Positions 1-7,188 of a DNA stretch of 8,515 nucleotides are shown here, in pieces. The stretch lies in contig UQXT01000085.1 in the NCBI GenBank assembly GCA_900545075.1, positions 1 through 8,515 of the forward strand, given 5' to 3'. How positions within the stretch are numbered: the stretch's first letter is position 1; each line of letters begins with the position of its first letter. Both the position numbers and the translations under genes were made by a program. Source of the stretch: an uncultured Collinsella sp. (lineage in GTDB: Bacteria > Actinomycetota > Coriobacteriia > Coriobacteriales > Coriobacteriaceae). The notes beneath the pieces were generated by a model. It made no database searches, was not told the origin of the DNA, and saw only the letters and a list, made by a program, of their open reading frames with translations.

Positions 1-1
1 T

Positions 2-3000
2 CGGGCCAAGGCCGTCAACGTCAAGGGCGTTGCCAACCGCGCCGTCGCAACCGTTTTGACGGCGGGCCTCATCGCTCAGCCGCTCATGTCGCCGCTGGCG
101 GCAATCGCCGCGCCGTCAACCGATAACGGCGATTCTGTTCAGGGGGGGGGTAGTTCTGTAGAGAACACCGTTGTCGCCGGTAACCAGGCGGTCGTAAAGA
201 CGGCTGCCCAGCTGGCCGAGGAGTCGGCAAAGCAGCTCAAGGACGCTCAGGCCGCCTACGATGCGGCCCAGAAGAAGGCCGACGCGGCGGGCCAGTCTCA
301 AAAGCAGGCGCAGCAGCAAAGAGACCATGCTGCAAAGGCCCTGAGCGACAACACGGCCGAGCAGAACGCGGCAGAAGTCGCCGCGCTTCATGAGAAGATT
401 GACGAGCTTAAGGCGGCCGTCGACAAGGCCGAGCAACAGCAGAAGAAGCTGGACGACCTGAACGGCCAGCTCGATCAGGCCAACAAGAGCGTCGATGAAA
501 AGACCCAGGCGCTCAAGGATGCCGAGACAAAGCGCGACGAAGCCAAGAAAGCCCTCGATGACGCCAAGGCCAAGCTCGAGGCCATGGATGGGTACGAGGC
601 CGCCAAGAAGGCCGTCGATGACGCGCAGGCAAAACTCGATGCAGCGAACGCCGATGTGAAGACTGCCGAGGGTGAGCTCGATGCCGCCAAGACGGCTCTC
701 TCCAATGCCGAGAAGGCAAAGAGCGATGCCGAGTCTGCTCTGACGTCCGCTCAGGCAAAGAAAAAGCAGACCGCCGCTGCCCTCGCCGCCGCAACCGCCG
801 CACGTGACAACGCCCAGAAGAAGCTTGATCAGGCGCAGACTGCGCTCGATGCCGCTACTTCTGGCACGGGCGTCGATCTGAAGGCGCTCGAGGCTGCTAA
901 GAAAACCGCTGCCAACGAGCTTGCTACCGCGCAGAGCGCCCTTGACGCCGCGACTGCCGCCGACGCTACTGCACAGTCGAATCTCAAAAATGCCCAGGCT
1001 GCCGTTCCTACTGCTCAGGAGCGTGTCAACTCCGCTAATACTGCCGTGTCATCCGCGCAGGCTGCATACGACGAGGCGAACGCGAAGTTCAGCGACGCGA
1101 AGGGCAAGTACACCACCGCCAAGGATGCATACGAGCAAGCTCAGCAGACCGAGGGCGATAAGAAGGCCGAGTACGACCGACTCGTCGAGGTTCGCAAGCA
1201 GAAGCAGAAGGCCTACGATGCCGCCAACGCCGACGTCACTGCTGCGGGAAAAGCCCGCGACGCTGCGAACGCCGAGGTCGAGAAGCTTAACCAGCAGATT
1301 GCCGACCTCAAGTCGAACATGACCGTAGACCAGAATGTCATCAACCAGGGTATGTTCGGCTTCTTGAGCTATATCAGCGGCGGCAGCCAGTTCACGGCCA
1401 TGCAGAAAAAGAACGCCAAGGATGCCGTGTCGATGCTGACCGGTGCTGATGACAAGGCCGAATGGTATGACGAGTACGTCGATCAGGACATGTCTCGCGA
1501 CACCAACCCGCTTTCCTTGGAGCAGATGCGCAACGCCCTGACCTACCTCGACACCCAGAACAACCTCCGCAAGGCGAACGGCCAGTCGGCGCTCAGCGTC
1601 AGCCTTCGCATGATTGTTGCCGCTGCACTGAACGTGTCTTATTCATCGAATAATGATTTGAAGCACTCGAACTGCTACTGGGACAATGGAGAAAATCTCG
1701 CAGATGGCGGCGGAGCATACACCGGCGGTGAGACTGAGGATACCCTCGGCTGGCCCTACACCAGGCTCTATACTTGGGAGAAGAAGATCTTCGACAAGTA
1801 TGTAGAGCAGTATGGCGACGACCTCGGCAAATACCGATATGAGTCCTATTACATCTTTCAGAACTACAACAGCATCTACAAGGAGTGCGGGCACTATCTT
1901 AACATCGTCGATTCCGCTACGGTCGCAATCGGTATTGCAACGGGTAGCGGAAAGAACGCCGATTCCGAGGTAACCGCATTCGATTACAGCGAGGATGACA
2001 CTCAGGCTGATTTCACTGTCTCCGAGTTCAAGAAGCTCCTGAACGACTACATCGATTCCGCCTACAATGCAGGCGGCACGCAGGAGCAGAAGGAGCAACT
2101 CAAGCAGCTGCAGAATAAGCTGGCAGAGGCAGAACGGGCTTCCGCCGCTGCCGATACATCGTATCAAGCCGCCACGAGCAGGCAAACCGCTGCGCGGGAT
2201 GTCCTCACCGCGGCCGATACGAGCGTGAATACCGCCAAGGGCGAGTACGAGAAGGCGAAGTCTGCTACCGCTGCGGCCAAGACCGCCTATGACGCGGCCG
2301 ATGCAAATTTGAAGCGTATCGACATCGCGACGCCGAAGGCGAACCTTGATGCCGCCAAGAGCGAGGCCGCCGCTGCCAAGTCCGCGCTCGACGCCGCTAA
2401 CGCAAAGCTCTCCGAATGCCAGAAGAAGGCGCAGGAGGCCGCTGTCCGCATGACCGAGGCGCAGGCTGCTCGCGATGACGCCCAGGCGAAGGCCGAAAAG
2501 GCCAAAAAGGCCTATGACGATGCTACCGCTTCGGTCAAGGACCTCACCGCCAAGCGCGAGGCCGCAAGGGCGGATCTTGAGAGCAAAAAGAGTGCGCTCA
2601 ATGACGCCACGAAGGTCGACGCCGCCGCTCAGGCCGAGGTGGAGCGTGCCCAGGCTGCACAGACCGCTGCCGCAACGGCTCTCGCAAATGCTCTGCAGGA
2701 GGTCTCCAACAAGCAGCAGGCTCTGTCCGACGCCCGGGGCATGGCCGCGACTGCGCAGTCCGCGCTCGACGCGGCGAACGAGGCATTCAAGCGCTACGTC
2801 GTGGCCCAGAAGGCTGTTGACGACGCCCAGGCAGCTTATGATGTCGCCGACGCCGGCGTTGGCGAGGCCCAAAAGCAGCTCGACGCAGCAAACGAGGCAG
2901 TAGTCGATGCGAATTTCGAGATCGTCAAGGTCAAGGCCGAGCTCGCAGCCATCGAGGAGCTCAAGGCAGACCTCGAAAACGTTGATCATAGGGCCTCTCT

Positions 3001-3454
3001 CGCTGCCGGCACCACGGTGTTCAATGCGGGCTGGACGCCCAAGAACCAGCTTCGCAAGCTCGATGCTGCCTACGCGCGCTATAAGGCTGCCGTCGACGCC
3101 GAGGCGGGTCTCAAGCAGGCGGCTGCCGATGCCGACGCCAAGCTGTCTGATGCCAACGGCGTCTATGCCGCCGCGCTGGCCGAATTTGGCGATGCCAAGG
3201 ACGCTCTGGCTGCTGCACAGGCCGAGTACGACAAGTACCACCCCAAGGCCGAGCCGCAGACCAAGCCGCAGGCCAAGCCCCAGGTCACACAGGCGGCTGC
3301 AAAGGCTCCCGCGGGCAAGCAGAAGACTACGTCGGACAAGCTCGCCCAGACTGGCGACAATTCCGCTCTTGCGGGCGAAGTGTTCGTCATCGGCGGCATC
3401 ACCCTCGTGGCCGCTGGTGTGACGCTGGGCGATCGTCGTCGCAAGCAGATGTAG
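2..3454 (+). CDS. Sortase-anchored coiled-coil surface protein with central CAP/SCP-like domain (5' partial)
   Basis: Probable wall-anchored surface protein, perhaps an adhesin or surface-exclusion type protein; its ligand is unknown. The frame is open to the left edge, so the start codon lies upstream; a TTG at 56 falls inside the signal peptide and is not a credible start. Numbering residues from that TTG, a hydrophobic signal segment ends near the Ala-Ala at 18-19. An Ala/Lys/Asp/Glu-rich coiled coil spans about 50-420. A globular domain spans about 421-673, and a second coil about 676-1061, interrupted near 975-997. A Pro/Lys/Gln wall spacer leads to LAQTG at 1096-1100, then a hydrophobic stretch and an RRRKQ tail. 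The globular part resembles CAP/SCP domains: KHS (H537), GENLA (E546), WEKK (E575) and GHYLN (H613) could be the four pocket residues. C540 and C611 could form a disulfide. LAxTG signals are typical substrates of class E sortases in high-GC Gram-positives. The gene appears monocistronic at its 3' end. The anchored-protein call is firm; the CAP call is moderate. Confidence 0.9.
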   Translation, partial: RAKAVNVKGVANRAVATVLTAGLIAQPLMSPLAAIAAPSTDNGDSVQGGGSSVENTVVAGNQAVVKTAAQLAEESAKQLKDAQAAYDAAQKKADAAGQSQKQAQQQRDHAAKALSDNTAEQNAAEVAALHEKIDELKAAVDKAEQQQKKLDDLNGQLDQANKSVDEKTQALKDAETKRDEAKKALDDAKAKLEAMDGYEAAKKAVDDAQAKLDAANADVKTAEGELDAAKTALSNAEKAKSDAESALTSAQAKKKQTAAALAAATAARDNAQKKLDQAQTALDAATSGTGVDLKALEAAKKTAANELATAQSALDAATAADATAQSNLKNAQAAVPTAQERVNSANTAVSSAQAAYDEANAKFSDAKGKYTTAKDAYEQAQQTEGDKKAEYDRLVEVRKQKQKAYDAANADVTAAGKARDAANAEVEKLNQQIADLKSNMTVDQNVINQGMFGFLSYISGGSQFTAMQKKNAKDAVSMLTGADDKAEWYDEYVDQDMSRDTNPLSLEQMRNALTYLDTQNNLRKANGQSALSVSLRMIVAAALNVSYSSNNDLKHSNCYWDNGENLADGGGAYTGGETEDTLGWPYTRLYTWEKKIFDKYVEQYGDDLGKYRYESYYIFQNYNSIYKECGHYLNIVDSATVAIGIATGSGKNADSEVTAFDYSEDDTQADFTVSEFKKLLNDYIDSAYNAGGTQEQKEQLKQLQNKLAEAERASAAADTSYQAATSRQTAARDVLTAADTSVNTAKGEYEKAKSATAAAKTAYDAADANLKRIDIATPKANLDAAKSEAAAAKSALDAANAKLSECQKKAQEAAVRMTEAQAARDDAQAKAEKAKKAYDDATASVKDLTAKREAARADLESKKSALNDATKVDAAAQAEVERAQAAQTAAATALANALQEVSNKQQALSDARGMAATAQSALDAANEAFKRYVVAQKAVDDAQAAYDVADAGVGEAQKQLDAANEAVVDANFEIVKVKAELAAIEELKADLENVDHRASLAAGTTVFNAGWTPKNQLRKLDAAYARYKAAVDAEAGLKQAAADADAKLSDANGVYAAALAEFGDAKDALAAAQAEYDKYHPKAEPQTKPQAKPQVTQAAAKAPAGKQKTTSDKLAQTGDNSALAGEVFVIGGITLVAAGVTLGDRRRKQM
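142..150 (+). repeat. Homopolymeric G9 tract inside the surface-protein frame
   Basis: Nine consecutive G residues encode part of Gln-Gly-Gly-Gly just after the predicted signal peptide. In the displayed length the frame is open. With eight G the frame reads Gly-Gly-Val-Val-Leu then TAG. With ten G it reads three Gly codons then TAG. Such tracts are known slipped-strand contingency sites in other bacteria. The tract and the stops are seen directly; switching in this organism is inferred. A sequencing or assembly length error cannot be excluded from one sequence. Confidence 0.75.
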
Positions 3455-3521
3455 CGTTTCGAGCGTAGTTTCTGCAACGAACTTCGGTTCATAGCAGGAG
3501 CGCTTCGATAGCTTAACCGAT

Positions 3522-3567
3522 AAGGCCGGCGCGCTGTTAAACGCAGCGTGCCGGCCTTTCTTTGTTT
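3522..3567 (+). terminator. Rho-independent terminator of the surface-protein gene
   Basis: A 15-bp stem (left arm 3522-3536, right arm 3544-3558) with one G-U wobble and a 7-nt loop is followed by a T-rich run TTTCTTTGTTT. It starts 67 nt after the TAG stop. The GC-rich stem plus U tract is a classic intrinsic terminator for plus-strand transcription. Confidence 0.9.
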
Positions 3568-3574
3568 CGATATC

Positions 3575-3614
3575 AAAAAGCCCGGTCGGCAGCCGCGAAA
3601 GCTACCGACCGGGC
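3575..3614 (-). terminator. Rho-independent terminator of the OPT transporter gene
   Basis: On the minus strand, arms at 3601-3614 and 3580-3593 form a 14-bp stem with one wobble and a 7-nt loop, followed by five T residues (the AAAAA at 3575-3579). It lies 42 nt beyond the transporter stop. With the plus-strand terminator next to it, it insulates the two convergent genes. Confidence 0.88.
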
Positions 3615-3637
3615 AAGCCGTAGGCGATATGGTTGCC

Positions 3638-3655
3638 GTCGAGCGGCCGCTCGAC
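3638..3655 (-). other. Perfect 18-bp palindrome directly after the transporter stop codon
   Basis: The sequence GTCGAGCGGCCGCTCGAC is its own reverse complement and abuts the TAA of the minus-strand transporter gene. In RNA it can fold into a 7-bp stem with a 4-nt loop, upstream of the true terminator. It has no U tract of its own. It may protect the 3' end of the transcript, bind a protein, or be chance in GC-rich DNA. Confidence 0.5.
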
Positions 3656-5359
3656 TTAGCCCAGCAGGCTCAAGCCAACAGAGACAAACGCCAGGATAAC
3701 GCCGACGACGGACTCGCCGCCCAGCAGGCCGCTGGCGACAACCAGGCCCTGCTCCTGGAAGGCGGCATCCTTGGCAGCCTTCTCCTCGTCCGAAAGACCA
3801 GCCTCGGCGTCGCGGTGTGCGGCCCACTTGTCGTAGGCGAGCTTGACGCAGGAGCCCAAGAAGGCCGTGAGTGACATGTAGAACGGCAGGTACACGCCCA
3901 GGCCGATCATCATGGCCGGAATGCCGAGCCAGTACATGATGATGCCGGCGATAAAGCCGCCCGCAAACCACGGCACGCTTGGGATGCCCGAGACCATGGT
4001 GGCGACCACGCTTGCCTGCGCGGCCACAAAGCTCTTGTCGGGGCCGAAGGCGTCCGGACCATAGGCGGTGACGAGCGCGACCATGACAGCGGCGGCGACC
4101 AGGGCGCCCACGATGCCGCCAATGGCCTGACCGACCCACTGTGCGCGCGGGTTGGTGCCCAGCACGGCTCCGGCCTTAAAGTCGTTCATGACGTCGCCCG
4201 CAAGGCCGCACGCCACGGCCACGATGCCGGCGATAAAGAACAGCTTGACCTGCGCGAGCTGCGCGAAAGCTGCCACGATGAGCATGACGATGAGGCCAAA
4301 GATCTCCATGGGATCGATGCCCGTCTGGCCGCAGCTCTGAGCGCTCATGATGGTGGTGACAAAGGTGAATAGCGTGACGATGACGGCCGGGACAGGGCCA
4401 AGGTCGAGTGCGATGGCAACGATCACGGCGATGGCTGCGGTGCCCAGGCCGATGATGCCGGCGTCGAGCTTAAGCGAGCCCGAGATGAGCGACTGCTCGT
4501 CGGTGTCGGTGGAGCTGTCGGCGGCAAGACCGCGGACGATACCGGCGACCTGCGGCAGGATGTCCTTGAGGACGACGGCGACGCCAAAGCCCATCATAAG
4601 GCCCATACCGAGGGACTTGACGATACCCTGCGCGGTCACAATATCGAACAGGCCGGCAGCAGTGCCGCCAACGATGATGCCAAAGTTGCCCAGCAGCGCG
4701 CCGGCAAACCAGAAGGCGACGGGGGCGAAGCCCACGAGGAAGCCGATGGACAGCAGCATGGGCGAGTTGTAGATGGCAAAGGTCACGCCGGGGATATTGA
4801 GCGTGCACAGCATGCTGGGCACCACGCCCAGGGCGTCGCGCAGCACGCTGTAGATGCCTGCGATGGCCATGGAGCCAAAGAGCTGCTTGCCGGTCTTGCC
4901 GCCGGCCTCGGTAGCACGCAGGGTTTGAGCTGCGGCGTTGCCGGTGGGGAACTCCAGCGCGGCGTCCACGATAAAGTGACGGTGGATGAGCGCTGTCGCC
5001 AGAAGGCCCAAGATGGTGCCGGCGAGCGCCACAATAAACATGTCGAGCCAACTGATCTGGTCGGCATAGCCCAGCATCCAGGCGCCCGGGATGGTAAACG
5101 CCAGGCCGCCAGCGACCATGGCGCCCGCAGACATGATGGTGTGGGTGACGTTGGCCTCGTTGAGGCTGGCGTTGCCCATGAGCTTCAGGAAGAACAGCGA
5201 AATGACGGCAGCGAAGATGATCGGCCAGGGGAGGGCGCCCATCTTGAGGGCCGTGTAGGCCGAGCTTGCCGTGATGATCACGCAGCCAAGGACGCCGATG
5301 ACGACGCCGCGCAGCGTGAGTTGACCGCGCATCGAGGTGCGGTTCGAGGGATTGCTCAT
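3656..5359 (-). CDS. OPT family oligopeptide/metallophore transporter
   Basis: Integral membrane transporter of the oligopeptide transporter (OPT/YSL) family, likely importing small peptides or metal-chelate compounds across the cytoplasmic membrane; the substrate cannot be read from the sequence. The protein is 567 residues and almost wholly hydrophobic, with many predicted membrane helices, within the usual size of bacterial OPT proteins. Family hallmarks include the first helix LTLRGVVIGVLG (14-25), the AYTALKMG segment (34-41), and NEANVTHTIMSAG (67-79) leading into a glycine-rich helix. The C-terminal helix carries ASGLLGGESVVGV. A charged, cytosol-like stretch precedes this last helix. 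The start is the ATG at 5359, preceded by AAAGGAG with a 6-nt gap; an upstream in-frame ATG at 5395 would add 12 residues containing that ribosome site and is rejected. It is transcribed divergently from coaX and convergently with the surface-protein gene, with its own terminator. The family call is secure. Confidence 0.92.
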   Translation of the reverse strand: MSNPSNRTSMRGQLTLRGVVIGVLGCVIITASSAYTALKMGALPWPIIFAAVISLFFLKLMGNASLNEANVTHTIMSAGAMVAGGLAFTIPGAWMLGYADQISWLDMFIVALAGTILGLLATALIHRHFIVDAALEFPTGNAAAQTLRATEAGGKTGKQLFGSMAIAGIYSVLRDALGVVPSMLCTLNIPGVTFAIYNSPMLLSIGFLVGFAPVAFWFAGALLGNFGIIVGGTAAGLFDIVTAQGIVKSLGMGLMMGFGVAVVLKDILPQVAGIVRGLAADSSTDTDEQSLISGSLKLDAGIIGLGTAAIAVIVAIALDLGPVPAVIVTLFTFVTTIMSAQSCGQTGIDPMEIFGLIVMLIVAAFAQLAQVKLFFIAGIVAVACGLAGDVMNDFKAGAVLGTNPRAQWVGQAIGGIVGALVAAAVMVALVTAYGPDAFGPDKSFVAAQASVVATMVSGIPSVPWFAGGFIAGIIMYWLGIPAMMIGLGVYLPFYMSLTAFLGSCVKLAYDKWAAHRDAEAGLSDEEKAAKDAAFQEQGLVVASGLLGGESVVGVILAFVSVGLSLLG

Positions 5360-5377
5360 ATAGAACTCCTTTGCGTA

Positions 5378-5410
5378 TATCCGCTTCCCCCGCAAGCGCC
5401 GCTACGGATA
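5378..5410 (-). promoter_or_regulatory. Possible leader hairpin upstream of the transporter ribosome site
   Basis: On the minus strand TATCCG (5405-5410) pairs with CGGATA (5378-5383), and an adjacent GCTT/AAGC pair extends the stem after a 7-nt bulge. The element lies just ahead of AAAGGAG, so it could affect translation initiation. It matches no riboswitch class I know. Support is only the pairing seen by eye. Confidence 0.3.
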
Positions 5411-5469
5411 CGGCGCGGGAAGTCGGGTTACCAAGGGCCGCCGCGTGAGCTCGCGCACGACCGCGCATC

Positions 5470-5475
5470 AGTATA
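5470..5475 (-). promoter_or_regulatory. Candidate -10 box for the OPT transporter
   Basis: The minus strand carries TATACT (AGTATA on plus), matching TATAAT at five of six positions. Transcription from it would give a leader of roughly 100 nt before the transporter ATG. No good -35 hexamer stands at the standard distance, so the promoter may be weak or activator-dependent. Confidence 0.4.
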
Positions 5476-5485
5476 GCCGCAAGCT

Positions 5486-5503
5486 AGTCATTTTGGGATG
5501 ACT
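5486..5503. promoter_or_regulatory. Inverted repeat AGTCAT-N6-ATGACT, candidate operator
   Basis: A perfect 6-bp inverted repeat with a 6-bp spacer lies between the TATACT boxes of the divergent transporter and coaX genes. It covers the place where both -35 regions would fall. That is where a dimeric regulator could control both genes. The regulator is unknown. Confidence 0.45.
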
Positions 5504-5518
5504 GGTTTAGGTAGGCGA

Positions 5519-5524
5519 TATACT
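5519..5524 (+). promoter_or_regulatory. Candidate -10 box for coaX
   Basis: TATACT matches TATAAT at five of six positions and would start transcription near 5531, about 20 nt before the coaX ATG. The best -35-like hexamer (TTGGGA, 5493-5498) is about 20 bp away, longer than ideal. Confidence 0.45.
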
Positions 5525-5551
5525 GCTGGGCAGACGAAAGGAGCGCCGACG

Positions 5552-6403
5552 ATGCTTAATGGGTGCGCATACATATTGACGGCCGACGTGGGCAACACGT
5601 TCATTCGCTTTGGCCTGTTTGCCGAGGATTCGGCCGCGGCGCAGGAATGCCCGCTTGCGACGTGCGAGATCACGACGCCGTCGAGCATCACGGCCGACGA
5701 GGCGCGCATGAGGCTCACGCAGGTCATGAGCGCACTGTCAGCCGATGCGGGCATGCCGGGTGCGCTCGTTCCCGCAGCCGCAGTGCTGAGCTGCGTGGTG
5801 CCGGCGCTCGAGCGCCCGTGGAAAGCGGCGCTTTCCCGCATCTGCACGGGGCGCGTGCTCACCGTGGGGCCGGGCCTCAAGACCGGTATGCCCGTGCACT
5901 ACGACGATCCGGCCGAGATCGGCCCCGACCGCATCGCTGACGCTGTGGCGGCACGCGCCGTCTACGGCTCTCCCTGCATCGTGATCGACCTGGGCACTAC
6001 GACCAATATCGAGGTCATCGATGCGCGCGGAACCTTTGTCGGCGGCGTTATCGCGCCGGGTCTGGCACTTGGCGCCCGCTCGCTTTCGGCCGCTGCGGCG
6101 CGTTTGCCTCAGGTCGAGCCCTCGGCACCGACGCGTGTGATCGGCCGCAACACACGCGAGGCCATGCGCTCGGGCGTGGTCTTGGGCGAGGTAGCCCGCA
6201 TCGACGGCATGCTCGACATGGTGCTCGCCGAGATGCGCGCGACCAAGGCCGCGGGGGAGGGCGACGTGCCCATCGTCATTACCGGCGATGATGCCGAGGC
6301 ACTCGCGGCGTTGGTCGGCCATAGCCTGACGGTAGACGACGCACTGACGCTGCGGGGTCTCGCCGAGCTGTACCGCATCAACCAAAAGCCTCGTCGCGCA
6401 TAA
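5552..6403 (+). CDS. coaX: Type III pantothenate kinase
   Basis: Phosphorylates pantothenate to 4'-phosphopantothenate, the first step of coenzyme A synthesis, in the cytosol. Type III enzymes are generally not feedback-inhibited by CoA and need a monovalent cation. The 283-residue length fits the family. Motifs in order: N-terminal phosphate loop DVGNTFIRFG (12-21); GPDRIADA (124-131), whose Asp126 fits the catalytic base; and the acidic second-domain motif DLGTTTN (146-152) running into GGVIAPGL. The C-terminal ATP-side motif reads ITGDDAE from 243. Two positions differ from the consensus I remember: Asn152 where a second Thr is usual (GTATT), and Gly-Asp where Gly-Gly follows TG. The start is the ATG at 5552 after AAAGGAG with an 8-9 nt gap; an earlier in-frame ATG at 5498 precedes the likely -10 box. 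It is divergent from the transporter. No terminator is seen after it, so readthrough into the deaminase gene is possible. Confidence 0.92.
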   Translation: MLNGCAYILTADVGNTFIRFGLFAEDSAAAQECPLATCEITTPSSITADEARMRLTQVMSALSADAGMPGALVPAAAVLSCVVPALERPWKAALSRICTGRVLTVGPGLKTGMPVHYDDPAEIGPDRIADAVAARAVYGSPCIVIDLGTTTNIEVIDARGTFVGGVIAPGLALGARSLSAAAARLPQVEPSAPTRVIGRNTREAMRSGVVLGEVARIDGMLDMVLAEMRATKAAGEGDVPIVITGDDAEALAALVGHSLTVDDALTLRGLAELYRINQKPRRA

Positions 6404-6446
6404 AGCCGAGGACGTCGGCGGGAGAGGAAACAGCCCACCTTTCACC

Positions 6447-6455
6447 TGCTACAAT
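6447..6455 (+). promoter_or_regulatory. Extended -10 promoter of the dCMP deaminase gene
   Basis: TGCTACAAT is an extended -10 element: TG, one base, then TACAAT with five of six matches to TATAAT. It predicts transcription start near 6462 and a leader of about 28 nt. The -35 region is weak (GAAACA near 6427), as is common for extended -10 promoters. An in-frame ATG at 6454 lies inside this box, supporting the downstream start at 6490. Confidence 0.6.
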
Positions 6456-6489
6456 GGGTCAAACTATTGCGATTTCGGAGGTGTCTGCC

Positions 6490-7011
6490 ATGTCGGACGA
6501 TCTTCATCAAACCGCGTCGGGCAAGCGCCGCGACGTTATTAGCTGGGACGAGTTCTTTATGAGCGTGGCCATCGCCGCGCAGCGCCGCAGCAAGGACCCC
6601 AATACGCAGGTGGGCGCGTGCATCGCCAGCACCAACCACCGCATCCTTTCGGTGGGCTACAACGGTACGCCCTCGGCGCTCAACGACGACTTTTTCCCAT
6701 GGGGCACGAGTGATGATCCGCTGCAGGACAAGCATAACTACGTAGTCCATGCCGAGGCCAACGCCGTGCTCAACTATCGCGGCTCGCTCAAAGACCTCGA
6801 GGGTTCCACGGTCTACGTCACGCTGTTCCCGTGCCACGATTGCGCCAAGATCCTGGCGCAGGTGGGCGTGGGCGAGGTCGTCTACCTGGACAATAAGTAC
6901 GCCGATACCGACGACGGCCGCATCAGCCGTCGCATCCTCGACTCCTGTGGCATCAGCTACCGCCAGGTTATCGTCGATGTCCAGATTGGTACCGGGGGAC
7001 AAACTCGGTAG
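6490..7011 (+). CDS. Zinc-dependent dCMP deaminase (ComEB-like)
   Basis: Deaminates dCMP to dUMP, supplying thymidylate synthase with substrate; a cytosolic enzyme of pyrimidine deoxynucleotide metabolism. The 173-residue protein carries the cytidine/deoxycytidylate deaminase zinc signature: H87-A-E89 (zinc ligand and catalytic Glu) and P-C115-H-D-C118 (two Cys ligands). The upstream segment SKDPNTQVGACI and the NGTP loop are typical of dCMP deaminases as opposed to free-nucleoside or tRNA deaminases. Many relatives are allosterically activated by dCTP and inhibited by dTTP; that is family knowledge, not visible here. The start is the ATG at 6490, with CGGAGG 8 nt upstream. Bacillus comEB encodes a homologue within a competence operon, but nothing here suggests competence. 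It sits 86 nt after coaX with its own promoter. Confidence 0.93.
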   Translation: MSDDLHQTASGKRRDVISWDEFFMSVAIAAQRRSKDPNTQVGACIASTNHRILSVGYNGTPSALNDDFFPWGTSDDPLQDKHNYVVHAEANAVLNYRGSLKDLEGSTVYVTLFPCHDCAKILAQVGVGEVVYLDNKYADTDDGRISRRILDSCGISYRQVIVDVQIGTGGQTR

Positions 7012-7150
7012 TAGCGGCAACGTGTGCTAGCGCCGGCCGCCGGCAAAAGCAGCTAAAAGCCCCGTTCCAAATTGACTGCTCGTGAAAGTCGTGTCCGCGT
7101 GCATGGACGGCTCGTGAGCGGGTACACGGCTGTAGTAACATAGCTCTGTC

Positions 7151-7166
7151 CGCGGGCGCGCCCGCG
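7151..7166 (+). promoter_or_regulatory. Perfect 16-bp palindrome upstream of the NifU-like gene
   Basis: CGCGGGCGCGCCCGCG is its own reverse complement and ends 22 nt before the GTG start. A weak TAACAT (7136-7141) just upstream could be a -10 box, which would place the palindrome at the transcription start or leader. It could be an operator or a 6-bp leader hairpin. It may also be chance in GC-rich DNA. The rest of the 177-bp spacer holds only an 8-bp direct repeat, GCTCGTGA, at 7078 and 7110. Confidence 0.35.
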
Positions 7167-7188
7167 TTATTGTGAGAAAGGAGCCCCT

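Noticed and set aside
56..58. TTG as the start of the surface protein
   Set aside because: The frame continues upstream to the window edge with a basic segment typical of a signal-peptide N region, so the real start is outside the window.
1643..3241. Long open frame of about 530 codons on the minus strand, opposite the surface protein
   Set aside because: It mirrors the GCC/GAC/AAG-rich codons of the coiled coil, which produce few antisense stops. It has no domain, sensible composition or ribosome site of its own.
3548..3874. Plus-strand frame starting in the terminator region
   Set aside because: It begins inside the plus-strand terminator, crosses the minus-strand terminator, and then runs antisense to the transporter. 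No ribosome site is present.
4470..5468. Second minus-strand frame of about 330 codons overlapping the OPT transporter
   Set aside because: Its translation is rich in Arg, His and Pro with no recognisable motif. The overlapping frame is a clear OPT transporter.
5498..5551. N-terminal extension of coaX from an upstream ATG
   Set aside because: It precedes or overlaps the probable -10 box and reads through the AAAGGAG ribosome site; the family motif starts shortly after the ATG at 5552.
7072..7077. TTGACT as a -35 box for the Nfu gene
   Set aside because: No acceptable -10 hexamer occurs 16-18 bp downstream; the sequence there is GC-rich.
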